DNA of 64,000 nt from NCBI GenBank assembly GCA_047967505.1, contig CM106538.1; one strand, given 5' to 3'. The position numbers and the translations under genes were made by a program. Positions 31,401-42,000 of the stretch are shown here, piece after piece (the stretch's first letter is position 1; each line of letters opens with the position of its first letter). The notes under the pieces were generated by a model. The model had not been told where the DNA came from. It saw only the letters and a list, made by a program, of their open reading frames with translations, and did no database searches. The stretch comes from Dipteris shenzhenensis. Its lineage: Eukaryota; Polypodiophyta; Polypodiopsida; Gleicheniales.

Positions 31401-34400
31401 GTAGTTCTCCGAGCTCATGGGATCCCCTACCTTGTGGATGGGTGAGATAGTGTTAATGGTCCAAGTGTGTGGAAATCCCAAACAAACCGCTTCATTAAAA
31501 AGCGGTTTGTTTGGAAGAGATGGCTATTGTGGCCAGCAATAAAATTAATAAAGCAGATGTCTATGTAGAAGTTAAATAGTAGGAAGCAGTAGTACATAAC
31601 AAGAAGATACTACGCATTGGGGGGTTGCCCAAAGATTGCTGTGGCAGCTCTAGTGAGGATGTAACTGTCACAGAAGATGAGAAAATAATATGCCTCAAGA
31701 AGAATATACCTGAAATTGAATGGAATGAAAACCACATTAGCTACATCGCTCAAAAGGGAACACAAATGCAGGTTTATTTCAATGAAAGGATAGAGAGAGT
31801 CAATATCCTCCGACAGACAATAAGCTGAAGCATACAAAGATATGGATATCTGATGAGCTCACTCGGACTCAACTCAAACAAAAGAATAGTGAACTCACCA
31901 AATTCAAGGACGCACGTAAAGCTGGAAAATGGACAGTATATCGAGATGGAATAGCATTAAACCGAGAATTCAAATCTAATCCTAAAGACCCTCAGTCTTA
32001 AACTGATGTAATGAAGGCCTTCCTGATATAGGACTACAACTTAGAATTGTGCTTTAATAAGCTCGAGGTGAGTTGCCATGTCCGCTCCTCGATCCTCTTT
32101 GGTTTATCCAGATGATGTAAGGATTTATGTTTTGCACTTTGTCTCATAAACCCGTGAGGCTTTCTGTGAATTGTTAGAATATGAAGCCAAAGTGAGTCAA
32201 AAATGAGTGTACTAGGTGTCTAGTAGGTGTTCTATAGTCTAGTGAGTCCTATGGATGCCACGTGTCATATTGGGAGCTATCCCATATGCATAGGTGTTCA
32301 TATGTGTGTGTGTGTGCTCTTATATAAGAGTTGTACTTGTCTAGTGTCAAATCAATCAAGTATCAAGCTACAAGCTTTTTGGTCTACATGTGAGTACTCT
32401 CATTTTTGTTCATTGCTCTAGTCATTTCATTTCCATTTCATTATGTCTCCTTTTGAGTATCACTTCTCCTCTCCCTAGCCTACCCTCTCTCTCTCTCTCC
32501 CTCTTTCCACCATGTTTCTTCATGTGGTATCAGAGCCTCCCTTCCTACCTTCCCCTTCTTCTTGCTCTATCTAGAGGATGAGAGAAGCCCGCAAATGGAA
32601 GCTCCCCCCTCCTCTGTGAGTTCAGCTCACTCCCGCATCAGTTCGTGGTTCTCCCTCAGCATTGGCGGACATTCCTCATCAATTGGTCGCCAAAAACTTG
32701 TTTTGGAGCAGTCTAGCGGCTGTTTTTTGACCTTTTGAGGTCCGATTTCTACGTTTTTTGAAATTTTGGCACTTCCCAAACATAAACAACCCTGTCTCGC
32801 AGCTTTTCGAGGGAAAAATTTTTTTCCCCCGTTTTTCCTCCCGACGTACGGACGTTCATACAATTGTACGTGTATGAACGTCCGTACAGACCTCTACAGG
32901 TGGATGCGCGACAGTGCCAGGAGTCCGTACAACTTGTCAAAAGGCGATTCCGAGCAGTTTTAGGCTATTTTTTGGCATTTTTTGCTCAGATTTAGACTCT
33001 TGTGACCTCCAGTAGTGATTTGAGCTTCCCGAGCTTACCTACAAGTCATTTTGACTGTACTGACACTCCGGTACATTAACTTGAGGCTTCCGACAACAGG
33101 GAATAATTTTTTGACACCTCGTCATCTCTGACATTGCGGCAATGCGGTGTTTGACTGTCCCGAACAATCAAAGATCATTTCTCTGAGCCTCTTCTACGCA
33201 TTCGCCGATCAGCACATTGAGAGTCATGACGTGATCTATTATTCCTACAGCTTGATGTATTTTGGGGTCCTTTGCCCTGGGTAGTCCCCCTAAAATGATA
33301 TGTATTGGGTGTTTGGTTTTCATTGAGTCTAAAGGTCCTCTGCCTTGGATAGTCCTCCTAAAGAGATGTATTGGTTTTCCTATTTTGGTGTGTGGCTTCC
33401 TAACAAGTCATGTTATGAAGCAAAGGGGGGATGTACTGTGGGAGCCATATGTATTGGCTTTGATAGGTCTCGTTATCAGGCCTGGCCGAGTTCTAGGATT
33501 TTGGTGTATTCCTAGACCTATGAGCTGGTCATGTAGCCATGCTATAACGTGAGCCTTTGAGCATGTTGAGTCTCAAGCCATGAGAGTGCTTGGATCAACA
33601 AACTCTAAACACGCTCAGACTTTAGCCTCTGAGTTACATAGGGTGCACAATTTGATGACTGTCATTGTCATGTTGTGTTCTTGGTTCCATTCAGTAGTCT
33701 CTCACCTTGCCTTCATGGGGGGGTGTTGGAATATGAAGCCAAAGTGAGTAAAAAATGAGTGTACTAGGTGTCTAGTAGGTGTTTTATAGTCTAGTGAGTC
33801 CTATGGATGCCACGTGTCATATTGGGAGTTATCCCATATGCATAGGTGTTCATATGTGTGTGTGTGTGCTCTTATATAAGAGTTGTACTTGTCTAGTGTC
33901 AAATCGATCAAGTATCAAGCTACAAGCTCTTTGGTCTACATGTGAGTACTCTCATTTTTTGTTCATTGCTCTAGTCATTTCATTTCCATTTCATTATGTC
34001 TCCTTTTGAGTATCACCTCCTCTCTCCCTAGCCTATCCTCTCTCTCTCCATGCAGCTCGAGCACGCCTCACATGAGGATATGGTGCTCTGGCCCGGATAG
34101 AGCGACAGTGTTTCCAGGCGCACTTCCAGGACCCACCGACGAAGTGCTGGCTTTTCGACACCCTAGTGAGACCAACTGCCATGTATGTAGCACCGTTCTG
34201 GGGGTGTGATATTTCAGCAGCAGAGTGGAAGAGATTTGAGTGGCTACAGATAATCATGGGATCCAAGATGATTCGTAGTAAGCCCTCAGTCCCCCATCAG
34301 ACAGTACAGGCAGAGTTTGCTATGACCCCTCTTCAAATCGATGCCACCTTTTAGACAGTGACCTTCCTCCATAGAGTTTGGGACCTACCTCGTGAGAGGC

Positions 34401-36045
34401 TATCGAGACTGGCATTGGAATCCTCTATCCGACTGGCAGAGAGTGGGTTTGATACAGCATGGTATGTATGCGTCTCTGCTTGGTTTGCGAGTCATGGCAT
34501 TTAGATGAACAGGCTCCCTTCTTTTCAGTATAGCATGGATGGACCCCTGAGCTGATTCCGCGAGATGAGATTAACCGCATCATACGGTTAGACCTCCTCC
34601 AGCTTCACACACTTCGGACTTGTGGGGGGGGGGGACCAGGAGTTCCCCACCAAGACCCAGCTCTACTATGACCATTTCTTGAGAGTATCGGAGGATGGCC
34701 TCATCATCAAACCCCAATATCTTGAGGATAGAGGAGTCTCACATGCACTGAGGATTGCCATTGGACAAATGCGAGTCTCCTCCCATCAATTGAGGATTGA
34801 GGCAGGGAGAGCTACATGCATACATAGAGAGCAACGGACTTGTATGCTATGCACGATGGGTCAAGTCAAGACCTAGGAGCACTTTCTTTGTATGTGTCCT
34901 GCCTACTACGAGATCCGAGGGCACTACCATTGCCTTTTTCAGGAGGGACACGGGTTTGGCCCACTCTCACGACTGATCCACTTCCAAGATCAGGTCTGAA
35001 TTGGGCTCTTCCTGATGGAGATGCGGAGACATAGAGAGACACTACTGCGACGGATCAGAGAGCAACAGGATGCGACCACCACACAGGACACTAAGGTGGA
35101 CCGAGCGCAGAGGCAGGTCACCGACTTCTATGCATTTGAGTCAGCTCCAGGGCACTCGGGAGTAGAGGAGGAGGAGCTAGCTGACATGAGAGATAGATGG
35201 GTCAATAGAGGGAGTCGGCACGACACCACTACTGGACGAGGGTCACAGGGATCTCACATGCGACAGGAGACCAGAGCACACACGATTTAGGTTCGACCTA
35301 TCTCAGCTCTTCTCAGAGGCAACCGACAGAGGCGCGGCATTACACTTGACATAGCCCATCGGATCCAAAGATCGAGGAGACCACGCCCCCCACTACAGCG
35401 CCAGACAGCTCGACAGATGTAGATACATGAGCTCTTTGTGTCAGACTAGAGAGCTATCACGGAGCCTGGATCACGGAGCCTGGATACATGGAGCCAGATC
35501 ATGTTCTATGAGGATTAGCCCTGAGCGCCTGACATGCCTCACTCATGTTACACACTATTTGGCTTTTCTGGCCTGATTTGATATGATGTACTACATTAGT
35601 ATTTCAGTTTATGTGTTTTCTAGTACTCAGCGAGGGCCTTAGCGAGCCCTTTGCTCCAGCCCACTGTGGCTTGTATTTCTTTCTTTCTTTCTTTCTCTCT
35701 CTCCCGTCATTGTTTAGACCTGGGATACGTCCCACGGGAGTCACGGTGGCTCTGGTCTTGCATCGAGCCTCGTCCAGGAGACCGAGACGCACGGCACCCC
35801 TTGACGGGCGCCAGCGTCCCATCACCAGCTATGCACTAGCCAGGGCGACATGACATACGGAGGATTCCGCTCCGCTCCAGTCCTTTTCTTTTCATTGTTA
35901 CATCCAGATGTATTTGATTATGTATGATTAGACTTAGGATTCAACACGGGTGATGATGCTCGTTTCAGTAGCTCCACCCTTACTGTGATTTGTATCAGGT
36001 TTTCTTTCAATCTCATAGACCCATCGGTCTTCCGAAGACTCTAAT

Positions 36046-36089
<44 letters not shown>

Positions 36090-39000
36090 CCCCCCCCTCT
36101 CCCTCCCTCCCTCCCTCTCTCCCTTCCCCTCCCCCTCCCCCCGCCGCCCAGCCCTACGGGTTGTATCTCCCCCCTGCCTACGGTCCATAGTTCCCAAGAG
36201 TTTCGGAAGCTAGGAAACAGAAACGGGCTGGAAATGATGTTTCAAAGTTTCGGTCACCAAAAGAAATGGTGGAAATGGAGTTTCGGTTTTTAAGATTAAT
36301 AAAATATATATTATATATGTAATTATTATTAATACATATGTCATACAACAAGGCCTGAGAGGACAACAAGGAGGAGAGGAGACGGAAAGGGCTGAGGAGA
36401 GGGCAACGACAGAGGAGAGCAAGGAGGAGAGGAGAAAGAAAGAAAGAAAGAAAGTTTATTAAAGTCTTCGGAAGACCGATGGGTCTATGAGACTGTGGAA
36501 AACCTGATACAATGAGTTGTGGTGGTGGAGCTACTAAACGAGCATCCACACTAATGCAGAATGCAAAAAAATGCAAAATGGCAGTACTAAGTCCTAAGTA
36601 CAACATCATCGGCATCATCGTCGGCATCATAATCATAATCATCATCATCATCATCGTCAGCAACAGGGCATCAGGATGGACGAGGCTGTGGAAGTGGAGG
36701 CATGAGGTTAGCAATAGAACGTTGTTGCCCCCTCAAGGGTGTAGTCCTGGTACGTCTCTTGGTCATAGCTCTGCGTCTAACCAAGGCCACTGTGACCCCC
36801 GTCGTTCGGGCTCCGACCCTAAACAAGGAGGGGATGTCCCCAAGTGTGATCTGTGAGTCAACCCTTTGTTTGAGCTATCGGGTCACAGGCTCCAAGTCAC
36901 GGTCATGTCGAAGTCTCGCCTCGAGGGGGTCTATGTGATCTGGCTGAAAGAACTCCGTGATAGAGCTCTGAGAGGTATCAGTCGAGGGAGAAGGCTGCTC
37001 CTATCTCCATGCTCGGAGTATCTTATTGCGGTGTCTGAGCATCTCATGAATGAAACCAACCAAGCATTGTAGGTCTGGGTAGGAGAAGACACGGGCCAAC
37101 ATCCCATAACTATCTCTGAAGAGGCAGTAGAAACGCCCTCGGATCTCATAGTAAACAGGACACCTAAAGATGAAGTGCTCCTCTGTCTCAATCTCCTGCA
37201 TGTTACACAGTGTGCATATGCGCCTCTTCCTGGTTAACCGCTCTGCTCGGCCGCTCTCGATACGAAGTCTGTGTGAAGAGACCCAGAACTACCCAAGGGA
37301 GATCCTCAGCGAGTGGGGTAGGTGAATTTGTGTGTATCCTGGTGGATCAATGAAACCCTCCACTGTGATATGTAGGAAGTGATCTCTGTAGAAGCTCAGC
37401 TTCACTGGAAGATCACTCAGGCCCAACCAAGTCTGGAATGTGTGTAGTTGTAGTAGATCCTCACGGATAACCTGGTTGACCGCGTGTGATAGAGGGGAGA
37501 GAAAGGAGCATCCATACTGTACTGGAAAGGAGGTAGTCTGTCCATGTGGAGCCCTAGTCATGCAAACCATCTCTCTGTGCGTGCATACCAACACCTCTGA
37601 TGTCCCCCTGCTGCAAGTGTCATAGAAGAGGATGGTGCTAGCCATGGTATCCTGCTATGCCCGGATGTGTAATCCCCATACTCCCTGACTTGGTACAGAT
37701 ATGTAATGACCTGAAATGCAGCATCTAGCTGTAATGGGGGTGACCCAAACTTCGCCCGAATGATCTAGTGAGGGACAGATGGCTTACCACGGATCATCCG
37801 TGATAACATGAGAACCTGTAGCCGCTCCACCCTGGCCCACTCTATATCCAACAAATCTGGCCCCCAGCATGGGCTACCATACATCCCTGTAGGGCGGACC
37901 AAGGAGTCAAAAAGCAACCCTTTGGTCCGTGGATCCTGAAAATGAGAGTGGAAGCACTGTCTCTCTAGTCTATCCAATGAAGCATATCCTTTGCTCAGGC
38001 GCGCCTGCATCGTAGGTCTCATGGTGAAGGTGGGTCCGGAAAAGATGACCCCCAGATAAGTGTATGATGAAACTACCTCAACAGGGGACTCATCAAATGT
38101 GAAATGCTCATCGTGCATGACGACTCGAGATGTACTGAAGATCATAACCTTGGTTTTACCCGAGTTGACCTTCAAATCATGAGACTCACAAAAGGACTGT
38201 AGTGCGTCAAGGTGTCTCTGGAGCCCCTTTGTTGAGGAAGACAAGAGAGCCACGTCATCTGCATAAAGTAATATCCGGATCAGCGTGCCCGCGAGAGAGC
38301 AGCCTACCCCACCTTGTGCCTGCATCATTGTCTCGAGCTCGTCGATGTAGAGGCCAAACAAGGTAGGTGATAATGGGCATCCTTGTTTGACCCCGATAGT
38401 GCTCATGATCTCGTTTGTCCCTGTCCAGACTCTACTTGAAACTTGCTCATAAAGTGCCATGACAACCCAAATGATCTGCTGGTCATAACCCAGATCCTGT
38501 AGGCGTCGTCTGGGACGGGCTCTCGGAACGGTGTCAAATGCCTTGCAGAAGTCCACTAAGCAACAGTAAACCCTATGCTTCCGTGCCCTGGCCTCCTTGA
38601 TGATACATTTGAGCGCGAGAATGTGGTCCATGGTCCCATGATCCCGCCTGAAATCGGCCTGTCCCACTGCTCTGAGTCCTCGACAGTTTGCAAATCTGCT
38701 GACCTCAGAATCAAGTACTGATGCATAAATCTTGGACATGACATGTGCAATCATGATGGTCCCGTAGTTCTCCGGGTTCAAGGGATCCCCTACCTTGTGG
38801 ATGGGTGAGATAGTGTTGGAGAGGAGAGCAAGGAGGAGAGGAGAAAGAAAGAAAAAGAAAGAAAGTCTATTAACGTCCATTGGAGAGCAAAAGGTCTGTG
38901 GGACAGCAAGAAACCCTCTAGTACATCTGCTTTACGGAGGGCACATGGCAGCTTCCAAGGAGTGCAAAAAGCAACCCCAATTATTTAGAGTACCCACATG

Positions 39001-42000
39001 ATATTCTGGAAGAGTAAACAACCATACATCATTTTAAGACTGAGAGGAGAGGGCAAGGGATGAGGAGAGCAAGGAGGATATGCTAGAGAGGAGAGCAAGG
39101 AGGAGGGGCAGTGGGTTGAGAGGGGGGTTGTAGGATGAGAGATGGATGCAGTAGAGCTGGAGATCATCGTGAGGCAGTTGGCAGATGTAGACGCACCAGT
39201 GACAGCATATGGGAGGCATCTACTTGAATAGAGGGCTATCCATGACTTGATCATATAGCGGTCTCTGGAGATGGCCATCATCTGGTGGGTTCACTTGTTC
39301 CCCACATGGCGGGGGGAGAAGTACTGTGGACTACCTGCTCGGCCTACTAGCCTTTGCCCCACGGATATGTGATTTTACTATGCCTCCTCCACTCGGGGCC
39401 GACCACTCATACCTTGCCTTCTGTATATCGGTTGCCATGCCAGCTATGAGGAGAGACCGCCCTCACCCACTCGCGTTCAGATCTATTTTGACTATGCTTT
39501 TGACCCGGTGTACGTGAGCCACCTAGCTTTTGAGCTTCCAATATTACTTGGAGAGGGAATGGACCTCGCACGTGCATCAGATACCCTTGTCTCAGTGATA
39601 CAAGATGTTGTCACCAGATCTTTTCCCATGACACGATTTTCACGTGTCCCAAATGGGAAGATGCCCCAAAACCCCTGGTTCGACGATGAGTGAAGAGAGA
39701 TGAGAACCCACCTTACACATGAGCTAGCACTAGGACACTTGACTTCACCAGAGGCGCAGTGGATCTTACACCAAGTGACACGGCGTAAGAAGTGGGATTT
39801 TTCCCATCCCGGAGTGGGATCTCCTTCCCAAAGAATCTGATCACCTCATTGCAGGACCCTTGGGCACTTTGCTAGAGACTGCCCAAGGAAGAGAAAAAGA
39901 CCCAAGAGGTCTTCTGGTGCGGCTCCTTCACATACTACCACGACTGCACCTCCCCAGCACCCTGTACCACGCACTCCAGGACCACCAAGAGCAACAGGGC
40001 ACCTTGCTTCGCGCACCCTAGGACCACCAGGGGCAGCAGGGCGCCCAATGCCCGCAGCACACCCAGTACCACGATGGAGGCTATCAGAGCGGATCCCTTA
40101 CCTCAAGAGGAGACTTTTGATCCTGTTCAGCAGACAGACGCCTTCCAGACTCCAGAGGTGGATGTTGCGGCAGCCCAGGACACTACAGTTCCACATCAGG
40201 AGGGGCCTTTAGATCCACCAGCCCCAGTCACTTTGGTCTCTGACCCCTTGGTTTCTGACCACGAGGGGACTACAAGTACTTCTTCCCCGCAGACTATTCC
40301 TGCCACAATCAGGACAACTGAGAAAGTGCAGGCGTAGATGAGGGCTCCTGATTCCTCTTCACCCCAGCCACAGGCCTCTCCTGCACTGGTCCTGTCTACC
40401 TGAAATCTCGACTCTTTGTCGAAAGAGAGAGCCGTCTGGACGCTGAAGCATAATGTGGTCATCTGAGATGTTAGGGTCAGAGACAATGACCCTAACACGA
40501 GGCACCCCGTCTGCACTAACTGCCTCTGCCAAGGAAGAAGGAATGCCAGGAAGGGAGGGGATCTCCGTGACCACTCCGAATGTGGCTCCGATAGTGGCAA
40601 GCAGTCAATGGTAGACCTGAGGAAGACCAGGAAACCTAATGAACAGTGATGTGACCTACCTGTCTTCCTTGACTGGATCGAAGCCCAAGGTGTAGGGCAA
40701 AAGAAAGATCCTCCTCGAACCCAAAGCCAGGGGATTAGCTTTGAGAACAAGGGCTGTGGACTTGTGGGAGTCGAAAACCACTTGGAAGAATCCACGTCCC
40801 AAAAGTCGAATATCCCTGAGGTGAGGGGCGAGGTCTCCTGGTAACGCCGCCAGCATCCAGTGTCTAGCCTGTGATCTGGAAGGGTGTGACCCAAAGATGC
40901 GGGCGAAAAGTGATGTGGAGCCCTCTAATTCCACATCTTTCTTGAGCTGCTGCAGCTTGTCTTCTGAAAAAATGATGGTTCTCGCGGCCGGTGGAGGTGG
41001 ACGGAGATTGGCTGAATGGGGATCCATTCGCCAATTGATGTGAAAAGGCCGATCCCAACACTGAAAAAGCTATGTCCGTGAAACAACTGCCCAGGACGCC
41101 CTGAACGTGGGCGCAAGAAGAAGGAGAAAGAGAGGGTAGGAGAGAGGGGAAGGGAAGGGAAAGAGAGGGGCAGGAAGAAGGAGAAAGAGAGGGGAGACGG
41201 AGGTAGGCTGAGGGGGAGGCGTGGGGAGCTGAGATAGGGAGGAAGGGGGCGGGGAGGGAGAGGGAGGAGGTTTTTTTTTTTAAAATAATAAACTCTTTTT
41301 TTTTTTTTTTGGGGGGGGGGGGGGGTCACCTTCGGGGGGAAGCAGCGGGGGGGGGGGGGGGGGGGGGAGAGCGTGGGGGAGGGAGGGGGGCGGGGGAGGA
41401 GAAGGGGGCGGGGGGGAGGGCGGGGGAGAGGGAGGGCGGGGGAGGAGAAGGGGGCGGGGGGGCTGGCGGGGGAGAGGGAGGGCGGAGGAGAAGGGGGCAG
41501 CGGGGAGGGGGGCAGCAGGGGAGGGGAGAGGGGAGAGGAGAAAGGGGCAGCGGGGAGGGGGGCAGCGGGGGGGGGGGGGGGCTGCTGGCGAGGGAGAGGG
41601 AAGACAGGGGAGGGGACGGGGGAGGAGAAGGGGGGCGGGAGGACTGACGGGTGGGGGAGAGGTTGGGCGGGGAGGGAGAGGTAGGGGGTAGCGGGGGGGG
41701 GGAGAGGGAGGGCGGAGAGGAGGAAGGGGTGAGGGAGGCTGAGGGAGGAGGGAGAGAGGGCTGGCGAGAGGGGCCGGAGAGGAGGAGCAGTGAGGGGGGG
41801 GCAGCGAGGGAGAGGGAGAGGGAGAGGAGGCTGGCTGAGAGGAGGGAGAGGGAGAGGGGGCTGGCTGAGAGAGGGAGAGGGGAGGGCAGTAGCTCACGGG
41901 GAGGAGCAGCAGCTCAGGGCTCTAGGATGTTGCTGTAATTTTCTGTCAATTGAAACTTTGACTTTGGAGTATTTACAACTTGGTGACAAATAATTCTAAT

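Larger units (their letters stand above)
32172..34049 (+). mobile_element. Short LTR retrotransposon with no recognisable coding domain (copia-like priming site)
   Basis: Two LTRs (32172-32522, 33724-34049) flank about 1.2 kb of internal DNA with no recognisable gag or pol. A primer binding site TGGTATCAGAGC (32525), complementary to initiator Met-tRNA, and a G-run polypurine tract (33717-33723) are in place. The LTRs differ at roughly ten positions over about 320 bases by eye, so it is rather young. It lies at the 3' end of the ORF1-only element; the right LTR seems to lack its last bases and abuts a LINE-B fragment. It needs an autonomous partner to move. Confidence 0.85.
36432..38820 (-). 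mobile_element. LINE-B copy 8, best-preserved RT, 5'-truncated
   Basis: Minus strand: begins at AACACTATCTCACCCATCC (38817), directly after the TC-rich tail of an ORF1-only piece. Then RT (38817-37765), C-terminal block and zinc motif (to about 36930), 3' UTR with a (TCA)n-type microsatellite (36613-36665) and terminal block CGGTCTTCCGAAGAC, TTTAATAAACTTTC (36432-36520). Confidence 0.88.

Noticed and set aside
32525-32536. tRNA-like words TGGTATCAGAGC here and at 51184, 61799 and near 56960
   Set aside because: These are primer binding sites complementary to tRNA ends; no cloverleaf around them.
36178-36714. 178-codon minus-strand frame rich in Met/Leu/Ser
   Set aside because: It reads through the (TCA)n microsatellite, 3' UTR and (TTTC)n tail of LINE-B copy 8; not a protein.
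41280-41938. Long proline-rich (-) and glycine-rich (+) reading frames, up to 205 codons
   Set aside because: Produced by the G/A-rich composition: frames are open on both strands and have no domain or sensible start; the tract is a repeat.
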